From positions 434,001 to 498,000 of the forward strand of contig NZ_PJAU01000033.1 of the NCBI RefSeq assembly GCF_002836255.1: DNA of 64,000 bases, written 5' to 3'. The notes beneath the pieces are model-generated. The model saw nothing but the letters and a program-made list of their open reading frames with translations. It was not told the DNA's origin and made no database searches. The translations under genes and the position numbers were made by a program. Below are positions 36,306-46,619 of this stretch, one piece after another. The stretch is from Colwellia sp. 75C3. Lineage in GTDB: Bacteria; Pseudomonadota; Gammaproteobacteria; Enterobacterales; Alteromonadaceae. Numbering within the stretch: the stretch's first letter is position 1; each line of letters opens with the position of its first letter.

Positions 36306-37943
36306 TTAGCTAGCGACTTTTAACTCTTCAGTTTCAAGCTGAGGACCAGCAGCAACTAATTTTTTGCCGTTATCAGTATCAGTGAACTTCTCAAAGTTAT
36401 TAACAAAACGTTTTGCTAAGTCTTCTGCTTTATCATTCCAAACATTAACATCTTCATAAGTGTTGCGTGGGTCAAGAATATCACCTTCAACACCCGCTAA
36501 TACTTTAGGAACTTCTAAGTTAAATAACGGTACAATTTCAGTTTCCGCATCATCAATTGAACCATCTAAGATAGCATCAATAATGGCACGAGTTGCTTTG
36601 ATAGAAATACGTTTACCTGTACCATTCCAACCCGTATTAACTAAGTAAGCTTCAGCGCCAACAGCTTCCATACGTTTATGCAAAACTTTAGCATATTGAG
36701 TAGGGTGTAGGCTTAAGAAAGCAGCACCAAAACAGCTTGAGAAAGTAGGTGTTGGTTCAGTAATACCACGTTCAGTACCTGCTAATTTAGCAGTAAAACC
36801 AGATAAGAAGTAATATTCTGTTTGCTCTGGTGTTAACTTAGCAACAGGAGGTAAAACACCGAAAGCATCAGCAGTTAAGAAAATAACTTTTTTCGCATGA
36901 CCAGCACGTGAAACAGGCTTAACAATGTTATCGATATGATGAATTGGGTAAGAAACACGCGTGTTTTCTGTTTTTGAATTATCATCAAAATCAATTTTAC
37001 CGTTTGCATTAACGGTAACGTTTTCTAATAAAGCGTCACGACGAATTGCATTGTAAATATCAGGTTCGTTTTCTTTGCTTAGGTTGATTGTTTTAGCGTA
37101 ACAGCCACCTTCAAAGTTAAATACACCATTATCATCCCAACCATGTTCATCATCACCGATAAGTTGACGTTTAGGATCAGTAGATAGTGTTGTTTTACCT
37201 GTGCCAGACAAGCCGAAGAATATTGCTGTATCGCCATCTTCACCAACGTTAGCACTACAATGCATAGAAGCTATGCCTTGTAACGGAAGGTAGTAGTTCA
37301 TCATTGAGAACATACCTTTTTTCATTTCGCCGCCGTACCAAGTACCGCCAATCAATTGAACTTTTTCAGTTAAGTTGAAAGCAACAAAGTTTTCTGAATT
37401 TAAACCTTGTTCTTCCCATTTATCATTAACTGTTTTCGCACCATTCATTACCACAAAATCAGGCTCATAATTTTCAAGCTCTGCATCAGTAGGGCGAATG
37501 AACATGTTTTTAACGAAATGTGCCTGCCAAGCTACTTGAGTAATGAAACGTACTTTTAAACGTGTTGCTTCATCAGCACCACAATACGTATCAACAACAA
37601 ATAAACGTTGACCAGAAAGTTGTGTGGTTACTAAGCCTTTTAAATGATCCCATGTTTCAGGAGTCATGGCTTTGTTGTCATTTTTACCTTGATCAGACCA
37701 CCATACCGTGTCGCGAGTTACGTCATCGCGAACAATATATTTATCTTTAGGAGAGCGACCGGTAAATATTCCCGTGTCTACATTAACTGCACCAAGTTCA
37801 GTCACTACGCCTTTATCAAAGCCTTCAAGGCTAGCTTTAGTTTCTTCACTAAAAAGTAACTCGTACGATGGGTTATAAACTACTTCGTTAACATCGTTGA
37901 TGCCGTATTGTGACAAATCAATTGAGTTTTTCGGGGCGGTCAT
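36306..37943 (-). CDS. pckA: Phosphoenolpyruvate carboxykinase (ATP)
   Basis: The 545-residue enzyme (E. coli 540) converts oxaloacetate and ATP to phosphoenolpyruvate, CO2 and ADP, the entry step of gluconeogenesis. Visible motifs are [13 protein letters not shown] (substrate loop), [19 protein letters not shown], the P-loop [34 protein letters not shown] with the Mn/Mg-binding Asp, and TWGNG-type [14 protein letters not shown]. The ATG at 37943 is preceded on its strand by GGAGTGAACTTGCT. It lies between envZ and hslO, the same neighbourhood as in E. coli. Two identical palindromes lie upstream and may be operators. Confidence 0.97.
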   Translation of the reverse strand: MTAPKNSIDLSQYGINDVNEVVYNPSYELLFSEETKASLEGFDKGVVTELGAVNVDTGIFTGRSPKDKYIVRDDVTRDTVWWSDQGKNDNKAMTPETWDHLKGLVTTQLSGQRLFVVDTYCGADEATRLKVRFITQVAWQAHFVKNMFIRPTDAELENYEPDFVVMNGAKTVNDKWEEQGLNSENFVAFNLTEKVQLIGGTWYGGEMKKGMFSMMNYYLPLQGIASMHCSANVGEDGDTAIFFGLSGTGKTTLSTDPKRQLIGDDEHGWDDNGVFNFEGGCYAKTINLSKENEPDIYNAIRRDALLENVTVNANGKIDFDDNSKTENTRVSYPIHHIDNIVKPVSRAGHAKKVIFLTADAFGVLPPVAKLTPEQTEYYFLSGFTAKLAGTERGITEPTPTFSSCFGAAFLSLHPTQYAKVLHKRMEAVGAEAYLVNTGWNGTGKRISIKATRAIIDAILDGSIDDAETEIVPLFNLEVPKVLAGVEGDILDPRNTYEDVNVWNDKAEDLAKRFVNNFEKFTDTDNGKKLVAAGPQLETEELKVAS

Positions 37944-38006
37944 AGCAAGTTCACTCCTAAGTATGACAAATTTTAATTTAAGTAAGTTGGTTAATGAAGT
38001 ACATCA

Positions 38007-38106
38007 TGAAAGTTTTCAGGGTGTCTTCATTGTGGGTATTTTAGGGTAATTGTGACCAAAACGAAAGTAAAAAATAGTTTATTGTGAAAGTTTTCACTAT
38101 AAATAT
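38007..38106. promoter_or_regulatory. Two TGAAAGTTTTCA palindromes upstream of pckA
   Basis: Identical 12-base copies lie at 38007-38018 and 38095-38106, 64 and 152 bases before the pckA start. The second is extended to GTGAAAGTTTTCAC. They resemble the Cra site TGAAACGTTTCA of enterobacteria, where Cra controls pckA and fbp. The bound protein in this organism is unknown. Confidence 0.4.
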
Positions 38107-38195
38107 CATGAATGGTTGTCTTGAATGTTATCGATATTAGGGGTAAGTAGCTGTAAAGTCAGTTAAGTAAAGGGATGTGGAGCGGTATTGAAGAG

Positions 38196-38235
38196 GCCTT
38201 AATTATCACTATGTGGGATAAGTGATAATTAAGGC
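38196..38235. repeat. Perfect 15-bp hairpin between hslO and pckA
   Basis: GCCTTAATTATCACT (38196-38210) and AGTGATAATTAAGGC (38221-38235) are perfectly complementary around a ten-base loop. In the hslO direction no U tract follows. On the plus strand a TTTTTT run lies six bases on. It may end hslO transcription with another factor, or be an isolated repeat. A small CAGT/ACTG hairpin lies next to it. Confidence 0.6.
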
Positions 38236-38277
38236 GGCAGTTTTTTACTGTTTTATAGTGGGAAAAGGGCTGTTTTG

Positions 38278-39150
38278 TTAATGGTTAACTTTCGAAATGA
38301 AACTTTTTAGGCTTAGTTCATCAAAATCATAAGTAGTGATGCAATAATCACACGTCATCGAAATTTTTCCTTGCTCTGCTAATATCGCTTTAATTTCACT
38401 AGGTTCAATTTGCGATATTGCCGATAAACATTTATCCGCAGAACAACCACAGAGGTAACTAACCGTCTGAGGGTCAAAAATGTTCACTTTTTCTTGGTGA
38501 TACAAACGAAAAAGCAATGCTTCAGCTTCTAAGGAAAATACTTCTTCACTTTTAATGGTATTGGTCAGCTGGCATAAGTGCTCGAAGTCGGTCAATTGTT
38601 GCTCTTTGTTTTCAATGCTACCATCGCCATCAGGTAATAATTGCACTAAAGCACCAGCAGCTAATTGCTGTTCAGTATCACAAAACAACCAAATTTTAGT
38701 AGGTATTTGCTCTGAGACATCAAAGTAATGGGCCAAACAGTCGGCAAGGGTCTCTTCATCTAAAGCAACAACACCCTGATAGGCTTCACCAGCAGTAGGA
38801 CGAATGGTGATAATCATCGTTCCTTTACCAATTAACGTTTGCAGAGTGTCAGCTGACGTTTCTTCTGCCATTTTGGCAATGCCACGCATTTGTTGCTTAT
38901 TATTTCCGCTAACAGACATATAACCGACAGGGCCATCACCTTGCAATTGCACGGTAATATCACCTTCAAATTTGAGGGTCGCGGTTAATAGACAAGTCGC
39001 ACAAAGTAGCTCACCAAGTAGTTTTTCTACACCGACAGGATAATTATGGTTTTTAATAATACTTTTAAAGCTGCTATCTAATTGTACGAGTTCACCACGG
39101 GCATGGGCATCGGAGAATAAGTAGCGATTTAATACATTGAATTGGCTCAT
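38278..39150 (-). CDS. hslO: Redox-regulated chaperone Hsp33
   Basis: The 290-residue protein (E. coli 292) has the N-terminal substrate-binding domain (GDGPVGYMSVSG, IRPTAGEAYQGVV) and the C-terminal zinc redox switch with CGCSADKC and CDYC. This is the CxC...CxxC set that releases zinc and unfolds to activate holdase function on oxidative heat stress. Cytoplasmic. The start ATG at 39150 lies five bases after the stop of hslR, so both are in one operon, in the same order as in E. coli. Key cysteines are all present. Confidence 0.96.
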   Translation of the reverse strand: MSQFNVLNRYLFSDAHARGELVQLDSSFKSIIKNHNYPVGVEKLLGELLCATCLLTATLKFEGDITVQLQGDGPVGYMSVSGNNKQQMRGIAKMAEETSADTLQTLIGKGTMIITIRPTAGEAYQGVVALDEETLADCLAHYFDVSEQIPTKIWLFCDTEQQLAAGALVQLLPDGDGSIENKEQQLTDFEHLCQLTNTIKSEEVFSLEAEALLFRLYHQEKVNIFDPQTVSYLCGCSADKCLSAISQIEPSEIKAILAEQGKISMTCDYCITTYDFDELSLKSFISKVNH

Positions 39151-39155
39151 GGCAG

Positions 39156-39560
39156 TTAGATCCTTTCTTTAAATTCACGTAGTTTTCTACGTTGTTTTTT
39201 ATCTGGTTTAGTATCGCTAGCAGGACTGAGTAAAATGCCTTGTTTACGTGCGAGGGCATTTTTCTCACGACTATCAATACTTTCTTTACTTTCTTGGTAT
39301 AAGGTTTGAGCAAAAGTAGCGTCACTGCGTTTGTCGGCTAATGCGATAACAGTAACTAATTTTTCTTCAAAGCCTTGTCTGATTTTTATTATATCACCGA
39401 TTGATACGGCTTTACCTGACTTAGTACGTTGACCATTATAAAAAATTTTACCACCATCAATCATCTCTTTAGCAATAGCACGGGTTCGATAAAACCTAGC
39501 AGCCCAAAGCCATTTATCTAATCTGATTGAGTTATTTTTAGGGGGTAGATTTGTTGACAT
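39156..39560 (-). CDS. hslR: Ribosome-associated heat shock protein Hsp15
   Basis: The 134-residue protein has an S4 RNA-binding domain at about 10-75 (IRLDKWLWAARFYRTRAIAKEMIDGGKI split over the S4 helix pair, then VSIGDIIKIRQG) and a basic C-terminal tail (KPDKKQRRKLREFKER). Hsp15 binds 50S subunits carrying a blocked nascent chain and helps rescue them. Length matches the family (133 in E. coli). It is the first gene of hslR-hslO and is divergent from the type II secretion operon. Confidence 0.95.
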   Translation of the reverse strand: MSTNLPPKNNSIRLDKWLWAARFYRTRAIAKEMIDGGKIFYNGQRTKSGKAVSIGDIIKIRQGFEEKLVTVIALADKRSDATFAQTLYQESKESIDSREKNALARKQGILLSPASDTKPDKKQRRKLREFKERI

Positions 39561-39667
39561 AAGGATACCATTTCTATTAAATTTATTCCTAACTCAGAGC
39601 TCTATTAGCGAGCTTAGAATAAGCAAGATTGATTAAACATAGTTCGTCTATCTTTCATTAACTTTGT

Positions 39668-39830
39668 GCAATTATCAGTTTGCTAATAAGCTCCCAAAGG
39701 GCGAGCTTAAAAGGCTTACATGCGGCGTTATTGATTTTGATAAAGGGATAACCATTATAATCAATCAATGCCTTGCCTCTATGCCTTTTAATTCTCGCTG
39801 AGTGGGAAATAACTTAATAGACTTGGTATA
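39668..39830 (-). repeat. Intergenic repeat with one TATACCAA end and the hairpin module
   Basis: Read on the minus strand it begins TATACCAAGT (39830), contains GGCAAGGC (39777-39770), then stem ATTGATT/AATCAAT and inner ATAA/TTAT, then ACGCCG (39728-39723). Arm sequences GCGAGCTTAAAAGGC and GCCTTTTAATTCTCGC are also inverted with one extra base. The sequence between the landmarks differs from the other copies. It occupies the middle of the 521-base gap between hslR and gspC. The last 250 bases of that gap show nothing beyond AT-rich sequence. Confidence 0.6.
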
Positions 39831-40081
39831 TCCTACAACGGGAACTTTTTTAAATTGAGTGTGTCTGAAATTATTATAACAGCCTTTATATCTGTAGCTT
39901 TAGCGATTTTATTACTATTTAGTTACGATTTAATTTACTCAAATAGCTTAAAAACTCTGGCTATGACTTGTTGCTAGCCTTGTGGTCAAGTATCATCCGT
40001 GCTTACTTAACAGAAATCTAACATATAGCAGCGACTATAAATGGATAGATTTTATTCAAAATAATAACAATATAAGTAGCT

Positions 40082-41032
40082 ATGGTATTTCCCACTAACA
40101 TGACAGCGGTTACATCTTTATTCACTCAACTAGGTCATCGACGTGTTGCGCAATTAGTGATGGTACTATTATTAGTTTACATTGCTTATGTAAGTGCAAG
40201 TATCACCTGGTCAGTAGTACCGCAAGCTCAATCGAGTAAAAACACCTCAGTTAATGGCAATTCAAAAAACGTTAATGCGAATAAAGCAAACAAGACAATT
40301 GATGTTGCTAAAATTCAATCGCTTAATCTTTTTGGTCAATACAATGAGGGTGCCGTTGAAACACCTGAAATTGAAATGTCTAATGTACCAGAAACCAAAT
40401 TAAATTTAATATTGTCGGGTCTAGTAGCCAGTGATGAAAAATCTATAGCGGCAGCAGTTATTGAAAACCAGGGTAAGCAAGAGACTTATGGTATTGGTGA
40501 TATCATCATTGGCACGCGTGCTAATCTTGAGCAAGTGTTAATGGACCGAGTAATAATTAAACAATCAGGCCGACTAGAAACCTTAATGCTTGATGGTTTT
40601 GACTACAGCCAACCAGCAAAAGGTGTTGCTAATAAACCAGCGCCTAGAAAGCCTCGTCCAAAGGTGGGACCTAATTCCAATGGTTCAGGGGTTGTCGATC
40701 AAAGAAGTAATAAACAATTAACAGCAACCGCTAAAAATCTGCGTAATGAACTCTCTAATGATCCGGCAAAAATAGGTGATTACTTACGTATTTCACCTAA
40801 GCGAAAAGACGGAAGTATTATAGGTTACACGCTGCGCCCAGGGAAAAAACCAGATTTCTTCAAACAAGCTGGTTTAAAAGCGGGTGACGTTGCCGTTCAA
40901 ATGAATGGTTTTGATTTGATTGCCCCAGCTCAAGCAATGCAAGCGATGGCAGAAATGAAAACGGCACGTGATATTTCACTCTTGGTCGACCGCCAAGGTA
41001 GTTTAACTGAAATACTTATTAGCTTAAATTAA
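40082..41032 (+). CDS. gspC: Type II secretion protein GspC
   Basis: The 316-residue inner-membrane protein has a short cytoplasmic N-terminus, one transmembrane segment (about 23-45), a homology region domain (about 70-185, LNLFGQYNEG, LNLILSGLVAS, YGIGD) and a C-terminal PDZ domain (about 225-315, GKKPDFFKQAGLKAGDVAVQMNGFDL). GspC links the inner platform to the GspD secretin and helps choose substrates. It is the first gene of gspC-gspN. A 9-bp tandem repeat spans its stop codon. No ribosome site is strong, but the start ATG gives the expected length. Confidence 0.94.
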   Translation: MVFPTNMTAVTSLFTQLGHRRVAQLVMVLLLVYIAYVSASITWSVVPQAQSSKNTSVNGNSKNVNANKANKTIDVAKIQSLNLFGQYNEGAVETPEIEMSNVPETKLNLILSGLVASDEKSIAAAVIENQGKQETYGIGDIIIGTRANLEQVLMDRVIIKQSGRLETLMLDGFDYSQPAKGVANKPAPRKPRPKVGPNSNGSGVVDQRSNKQLTATAKNLRNELSNDPAKIGDYLRISPKRKDGSIIGYTLRPGKKPDFFKQAGLKAGDVAVQMNGFDLIAPAQAMQAMAEMKTARDISLLVDRQGSLTEILISLN

Positions 41033-41055
41033 CTAGATTAACTAGATTAACCTAA
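41029..41055 (+). repeat. 9-bp tandem repeat across the gspC stop codon
   Basis: TTAACTAGA occurs twice in tandem, then a variant TTAACCTAA. The first unit includes the gspC stop codon. It has probably grown by slippage and has no obvious function. Confidence 0.75.
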
Positions 41056-41159
41056 TTAATTATCGTAACAATGACGTAATAAAATTATCAATTAAAGATT
41101 GTTTAATAACAAATTTCTAATAAAGAATTTAATAAAATAATAAAGCAGAGATACCCCTA

Positions 41160-43241
41160 ATGATGAAAAAGTTTTTATTAACCTTAGCAACAGTGATAGC
41201 CATTAATTGCTTATGTTTCGTTGGTCAAGCCAGTGCTGTACAATACTCCCCGAATTTTAAGGGCACTGAAATCACCGAGTTCGTTAATATAGTCGGTAAA
41301 AACTTGAAAAAGACCATGATCGTTGATCCCAATGTCCGTGGAAAAATCAATGTGCGTAGTTATGATATGTTGTCGGAAAAGCAATACTATCAATTTTTTC
41401 TCAATGTGCTTGAAGTCTACGGTTATGCAGCGGTAGAAATGGATAACAATATTGTTAAAATCATTCGTAATAAAGATGCTAAAACGGCGGCTATTCCGGT
41501 AGTCGGCGATAATAGTAATATTATGGGTGATGAAATGGTTACCCGCGTTGTTGAAGTGAAAAATGTCACCGTGCGTGAATTAGTACCACTTTTAAGACAA
41601 CTGTCAGACCAAGCCGGTGGTGGTAACGTAGTTAACTACGATCCTGCAAACGTTATTATGTTAACGGGCACTGCTTCTACCGTTAATAGACTAGTAAAAA
41701 TAATCGAACGCGTTGATAGAGCGGGCGATCAAGATGTTGAAATTATAAAGCTTAAGTATGCTTCCGCGGGTGAAATGGTGCGTATCATCGAAGCGATGAA
41801 CAAACCTACTGGTGGTAAAGCGGGTCAACCTACCTTTTTAATCCCTAAAATTGTTGCCGACGATCGCTCTAATAGCGTTATTGTCAGTGGCGAAGTAAAA
41901 GCCCGTGAGCGAGTAGCACGTTTAGTTAAACGTTTAGATAGTGAATTAGAGAGTAATGGCAATACCCGAGTGTATTACCTTAAATATTCTAAAGCTGAAG
42001 ATTTAGTAAAAGTATTGCAAGGCGTTAGCGATTCTATTTCTTCAGAAGCAAAACCAGCAACGACAAAATCACGTACCAGTAAAAAGCGTGATGTCAGTAT
42101 TGAGGCGCATGAGTCAACAAATGCGTTAGTGATTACCGCACAGCCAGATATGTTACGTTCTTTAGAAGCGGTAATTCGTCAATTAGATGTTCGTCGCGCG
42201 CAAGTATTAGTCGAAGCTATTATTGTTGAAGTATTTGAAAGCGATGGTGTTAGCTTGGGTGTGCAGTGGTATAACGAAGCGGGTGGCTTTACCCAATTTA
42301 CTAATGGCCCTGCCAGTATCTCTTCTATTGCCGCTGGTGCAAAAGCTGCGGAAGGTGAGGACGGTAGTACTGTTATCAAGGAAAATGGTGATACTACGAT
42401 TAATCCTCCTACCAATGGCGATTACAGTATTCTTGCACAAGTACTTGGTAATGTTAGCGGTATGATGTTTGGTATTGCTAAAAATGACTGGGGCGCAATT
42501 GTCAGTGCGGTAAGCAGTGATACTAATTCTAATATTTTAGCGACACCGAGCATTACGACACTAGATAACGAAGAAGCTTACTTTATTGTTGGTCAAGAAG
42601 TGCCAATTATTACCGGTTCAGCAACAGGTAGTAATAACGCCAACCCTTTCCAAACAGTAGACCGTCAAGAAGTAGGCATTAAACTACGTGTTACCCCGCA
42701 AGTGAATGAAGGCAATGCGGTGCAATTGATTATTGAACAAGAAGTTTCTTCAGTAAGTGGCACAACGGGTGTAGATATTTCAATTAATAAAAGAGAGATT
42801 AAAACTACCGTAATGGCTGACAGTGGCGATACGGTAATACTCGGTGGTTTGATAGATGAAGATGTACAAGAAAGTGTGCAAAAGGTACCGATCTTAGGTG
42901 ATATTCCTATCATTGGTCATTTATTTAAATCAACCAGTAATAGCACACGTAAACGTAATTTAATGGTGTTTTTACGCGCCACTATTGTCCGTGATTCAGC
43001 ATTAATGACAGAAATCAGTGAATCTAAATATAACTATATTCGCGCTGACCAAATTCGTAAACATGAAGAAGGTTTGTCATTAATGAGTAATGAAAATATG
43101 CCTATCTTACCGCAATGGCAAGACAACTTAACGTTACCACCATCATTTGATGAATATCAGCAGAAGTTGGGCGAAAAGAATATCGAATTGCCTAAGCCTC
43201 CTGTAACAACAGAAGGCGTTGCTGCGGAAGAGAAGCAATAA
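41160..43241 (+). CDS. gspD: Type II secretion secretin GspD
   Basis: The 693-residue outer-membrane secretin has a signal peptide (about 1-26, ending ASA), N0 domain (about 28-105), N1-N3 ring-building domains (about 125-345, with [22 protein letters not shown] and [21 protein letters not shown]) and the secretin core (about 360-620) with [24 protein letters not shown] and [16 protein letters not shown]. It forms the multimeric channel through which folded exoproteins leave. The C-terminal 60 residues may be the pilotin-binding S region. No pilotin gene is nearby. The gene overlaps gspE by one base. Confidence 0.96.
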   Translation: MMKKFLLTLATVIAINCLCFVGQASAVQYSPNFKGTEITEFVNIVGKNLKKTMIVDPNVRGKINVRSYDMLSEKQYYQFFLNVLEVYGYAAVEMDNNIVKIIRNKDAKTAAIPVVGDNSNIMGDEMVTRVVEVKNVTVRELVPLLRQLSDQAGGGNVVNYDPANVIMLTGTASTVNRLVKIIERVDRAGDQDVEIIKLKYASAGEMVRIIEAMNKPTGGKAGQPTFLIPKIVADDRSNSVIVSGEVKARERVARLVKRLDSELESNGNTRVYYLKYSKAEDLVKVLQGVSDSISSEAKPATTKSRTSKKRDVSIEAHESTNALVITAQPDMLRSLEAVIRQLDVRRAQVLVEAIIVEVFESDGVSLGVQWYNEAGGFTQFTNGPASISSIAAGAKAAEGEDGSTVIKENGDTTINPPTNGDYSILAQVLGNVSGMMFGIAKNDWGAIVSAVSSDTNSNILATPSITTLDNEEAYFIVGQEVPIITGSATGSNNANPFQTVDRQEVGIKLRVTPQVNEGNAVQLIIEQEVSSVSGTTGVDISINKREIKTTVMADSGDTVILGGLIDEDVQESVQKVPILGDIPIIGHLFKSTSNSTRKRNLMVFLRATIVRDSALMTEISESKYNYIRADQIRKHEEGLSLMSNENMPILPQWQDNLTLPPSFDEYQQKLGEKNIELPKPPVTTEGVAAEEKQ

Positions 43242-44770
43242 TGTCTGATGAATTAGAAGTAGCTGCTATTGATGAGGCAGAGCAAGCACAAGTGAGCAGT
43301 ACTTGGTTATTGCCGTTTGCGTTTGCTAAACGTCACAGTGTTCTCATTTCTACCGATGAACAAACCGGTGGTTATATTTTACATTGTCTGACCGATGTTA
43401 ATTTCGATATTATTTTAGAGGTGCGTCGCATACTCAAAGCAGCTTTTGAATTTGATTTTTTAACTTTGGACGCTTTCGAATTATTATTAACGCAAGCTTA
43501 CCAACGAGACTCTTCTGAAGCACAGCAAATGATGGAAGATATCGGCAACGAAGTTGATTTATACTCACTTGCCGATGAACTCATTGAAAGTGAAGATTTA
43601 CTTGAAAATGAAGATGATGCGCCAATCATTAAGCTGATCAATGCCATGCTTAGTGAAGCTATCAAAGAAAGAGCTTCAGATATACATATTGAAACTTTCG
43701 AGAATACCTTACAAATACGTTTTCGTGTTGATGGTGTTTTACGTGAAGTACTCAAACCTAATCGAAAACTAGCATCGTTGCTCGTTTCTCGTATTAAAGT
43801 TATGGCGAAACTAGACATAGCTGAAAAACGTATTCCGCAAGATGGTCGTATTTCGTTACGTATCGGTGGTCGTGCTGTCGATGTACGTGTTTCAACTATG
43901 CCTACCGGTCATGGTGAACGTGTGGTATTGCGTTTATTAGATAAAAACGCGGCGCGTTTAGATTTAAAACACTTAGGTATGACTGACACTAACCGTGTTA
44001 ATTTTTCAGCGCTCATCGAAAAACCTCATGGCATTATCTTAGTAACAGGTCCTACAGGCTCAGGTAAAAGTACCACGCTTTATGCCGGATTAACTCAGAT
44101 AGACGAGAAAGAACGCAATATTTTAACCTGTGAAGACCCAATAGAATATGCGATTGAAGGCATAGGACAAACCCAAGTTAATACAAAAGTTGACATGACT
44201 TTTGCGCGTGGTTTACGTGCTATTTTACGTCAGGATCCTGATGTAGTCATGGTAGGTGAAATTCGTGATTTAGAAACCGCACAAATTGCCGTACAAGCAA
44301 GTTTGACTGGTCATTTAGTTTTATCTACTTTGCATACCAATACAGCCGCGGGCGCTATAACGCGTATGGAAGATATGGGAGTAGAACCTTTCTTATTATC
44401 GTCGAGTTTATTGGGCGTTTTGGCTCAACGTCTTGTACGTACACTCTGCCCACATTGTCGTGCAAGTCACTTACCTGATGCAGAAGAAAGGCAATTATTA
44501 GCCTTACCTGAAGATAATGAATCAGTGATTTATCGTGCTGTTGGTTGTACTGAATGTAGCTTTAAAGGCTACCGAGGCCGAGTTGGTATTCATGAGTTAT
44601 TACCCGTCGATGAAAAAGTACGTGAACTTATTCATAATGGCCAAGGTGAGCAGGCTATTGAAAAATACGTACGCCATTCCAGTGCCAGTATTCGTCGAGA
44701 TGGCTTTGATAAAGTTATGCTTGGCAAAACCACTTTAGAGGAAGTCTTGCGAGTTACTCGTGAAGATTAA
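43241..44770 (+). CDS. gspE: Type II secretion ATPase GspE
   Basis: The 509-residue cytoplasmic ATPase has a GspL-binding N-terminal domain (about 1-110) and the catalytic region: Walker A at about 270 ([14 protein letters not shown]), Asp box, Walker B-like ([16 protein letters not shown]) and His box ([16 protein letters not shown]). The zinc-binding loop has two CxxC pairs (CPHC and CTEC), typical of GspE. It powers pseudopilus assembly. It has no tandem MshEN c-di-GMP motif at its N-terminus, unlike MshE in this window. Its ATG overlaps the gspD stop (TAATG). Confidence 0.96.
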   Translation: MSDELEVAAIDEAEQAQVSSTWLLPFAFAKRHSVLISTDEQTGGYILHCLTDVNFDIILEVRRILKAAFEFDFLTLDAFELLLTQAYQRDSSEAQQMMEDIGNEVDLYSLADELIESEDLLENEDDAPIIKLINAMLSEAIKERASDIHIETFENTLQIRFRVDGVLREVLKPNRKLASLLVSRIKVMAKLDIAEKRIPQDGRISLRIGGRAVDVRVSTMPTGHGERVVLRLLDKNAARLDLKHLGMTDTNRVNFSALIEKPHGIILVTGPTGSGKSTTLYAGLTQIDEKERNILTCEDPIEYAIEGIGQTQVNTKVDMTFARGLRAILRQDPDVVMVGEIRDLETAQIAVQASLTGHLVLSTLHTNTAAGAITRMEDMGVEPFLLSSSLLGVLAQRLVRTLCPHCRASHLPDAEERQLLALPEDNESVIYRAVGCTECSFKGYRGRVGIHELLPVDEKVRELIHNGQGEQAIEKYVRHSSASIRRDGFDKVMLGKTTLEEVLRVTRED

Positions 44771-44817
44771 TCATATGAACGTAATCGATTTAATATAAGC
44801 AACTAATATAAAAAATT

Positions 44818-46059
44818 ATGGCAGCATTTGAATACCAAGCGGTAGATAGTCGCGGTAAAACTAAAAAAGGCGTTATCGAAGGTGATACGGCTAGGCAGGT
44901 GCGTGGATTATTACGCGATCAAGGTTTAATGCCAACGGAAGTTACTGCAACATTAGCGAATAACAAAAAAGCTAATGATAAAAAAAGCTTTTCGGCTGCT
45001 TTTAGTCAAAGTGGTGGCGGTAAAGTCTCCACCGCAGAGTTAGCGCTTATCACTCGTCAACTAGCCACGTTAATTGAATCAGGATTACCGTTAGAAGAAG
45101 CATTAATTGCGGTTGGCGAACAATGTGAAAAGAACCGCATTAAAAGTATGATAATGGGCGTGCGCACTAAGGTGACTGAAGGTTATGGCCTATCTGAAAG
45201 TATGGCAGAATACCCAAAAGTTTTTAATCGATTGTATCGCTCTATGGTTGCAGCAGGTGAAAAATCAGGCCACCTTGATAAAGTACTTAATCGTTTAGCT
45301 GATTATACTGAGAAGCGCCAAGAAATGCGCTCACAACTAATCCAAGCACTTGTTTACCCTATTATTATGACCGTTGTGGCCGTAGGGGTTATCGCGGTTT
45401 TATTAACGGCTGTAGTACCAAAAATTATCGGTCAGTTTGAACACATGGGTGAGAGTTTACCCGGTACTACCCAATTTTTGATTGCCAGTAGTGATTTTCT
45501 TCGAGATTATGGCTTAGTTGTAGTGATACTGTTTGCAGTCATAGCGTTATTGATTTCCCAGTTGTTGAAAAAGCCTCGTATAGAAATGGCCTTCCATCAG
45601 TATTTATTACAAGTACCTGGTATAGGTAAAGTTGCTAGGGGTATAAACACGGCTCGTTTTGCCCGTACTTTAAGTATCTTAACGGCAAGTGCCGTTCCCT
45701 TGTTAGAAAGTATGAAAATATCAGGTGAGGTACTTGATAATTTATATATCAAAAAACAAGTGAAAGCATCGACCGATAAAGTACGTGAAGGGTCGAGTTT
45801 ACGTGTGTCGCTGGAGCAAACAAAATTGTTTCCACCTATGATGTTGCATATGATTGCTAGTGGTGAGAAAAGTGGTCAATTAGAGCATATGTTAGGTAGG
45901 GCGGCAGACAATCAAGATAGAGAATTTGATGCCTTAGTGAGTATTTCATTGAAAGCATTTGAACCAGCTCTAATGGTCGGCATGGCAGGAGTAGTACTCT
46001 TTATTGTGATGGCCATTTTAGAACCCATTTTACAACTTAATAGCCTAGTGGGTGGCTAA
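44818..46059 (+). CDS. gspF: Type II secretion inner-membrane platform protein GspF
   Basis: The 413-residue protein has two GspF (T2SSF) domains of about 120 residues, each followed by membrane helices (about 170-195, 225-245 and 375-405). Characteristic stretches are LALITRQLATLIESGLPLEEAL, SMVAAGEKSGHLDKVLNRLADY and MIASGEKSGQLEHMLGRAADNQDREF. It is the polytopic platform protein that couples GspE action to pseudopilus growth. It begins at ATG 44818, 47 bases after gspE. Confidence 0.95.
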   Translation: MAAFEYQAVDSRGKTKKGVIEGDTARQVRGLLRDQGLMPTEVTATLANNKKANDKKSFSAAFSQSGGGKVSTAELALITRQLATLIESGLPLEEALIAVGEQCEKNRIKSMIMGVRTKVTEGYGLSESMAEYPKVFNRLYRSMVAAGEKSGHLDKVLNRLADYTEKRQEMRSQLIQALVYPIIMTVVAVGVIAVLLTAVVPKIIGQFEHMGESLPGTTQFLIASSDFLRDYGLVVVILFAVIALLISQLLKKPRIEMAFHQYLLQVPGIGKVARGINTARFARTLSILTASAVPLLESMKISGEVLDNLYIKKQVKASTDKVREGSSLRVSLEQTKLFPPMMLHMIASGEKSGQLEHMLGRAADNQDREFDALVSISLKAFEPALMVGMAGVVLFIVMAILEPILQLNSLVGG

Positions 46060-46108
46060 CTTCAACTTTACCGTAGTTACATCAATTTATCAGACGTTAG
46101 GAATGAAT

Positions 46109-46540
46109 ATGAATATGAAAAAATCTCAGGGTTTCAGTTTGTTGGAACTAATGGTCGTCATTGTAATTATTGGTATTATTGCCAGTATGATCGTACCGAA
46201 CATCATGGGTAGCCAAGAGCGTGCAAATACACAAAAAGCGGTATCAGATATTACCGCTTTAGAAGGTTCGTTGAGTTTGTATAAAATGGATAATTATGAT
46301 TATCCGACGACTGAGCAAGGACTTGAAGCACTTGTTGAACAAACCGATCTTGAGCCAGAGCCACGTCGTTTTCCTGAAGATGGTTACATTAAACGTTTAC
46401 CAAAAGATCCTTGGGGTAGTGAGTACGTTTTATTGAATCCAGGCGAACAGGGTAAAATGGATGTATTTTCAGTAGGTCCAGACCGCGAAGCCGGTACCGA
46501 AGATGATATCGGTAACTGGAATTTAGGCGATTATCAATAA
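46109..46540 (+). CDS. gspG: Type II secretion major pseudopilin GspG
   Basis: The product is about 143 residues with a short basic leader and the prepilin site G/FSLLELMVVIVIIGI, with Glu 5 of the mature form present. The C-terminal calcium loop is recognisable (PWGSEYVLLNPGEQGKMDVFSVGPDREAGTEDD). The frame is open back to a GTG at 46052 that overlaps gspF, but AGGA six bases before ATG 46109 makes this the best start. ATG 46103 and 46115 are close alternatives. It forms the helical shaft of the pseudopilus. Prepilin peptidase (GspO/PilD) is not in the window. A 187-base gap separates it from gspH. Confidence 0.94.
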   Translation: MNMKKSQGFSLLELMVVIVIIGIIASMIVPNIMGSQERANTQKAVSDITALEGSLSLYKMDNYDYPTTEQGLEALVEQTDLEPEPRRFPEDGYIKRLPKDPWGSEYVLLNPGEQGKMDVFSVGPDREAGTEDDIGNWNLGDYQ

Positions 46541-46582
46541 GTAACGGCGGATCTTTTTGCTGTAAAGCAAAATTTATGCGTC

Positions 46583-46619
46583 AAAGGTACTCATTGACTA
46601 ACGTCAACTCCGTGCCTTT
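46583..46619. repeat. Hairpin in the gspG-gspH gap, probable extragenic repeat
   Basis: AAAGG (46583-46587) pairs with CCTTT (46615-46619), and TTGAC (46594-46598) with GTCAA (46603-46607) around TAAC. Further down, GCCTTGC (46631-46637) resembles the GCCTTGCC box of the other intergenic elements. No T tract follows. It may be a repeat or a partial attenuator in the operon. Confidence 0.45.

Noticed and set aside
46052..46108. GTG start for gspG overlapping gspF
   Set aside because: It would give an overlong prepilin leader. The ATG at 46109 has AGGA at the right distance and leaves a normal leader.
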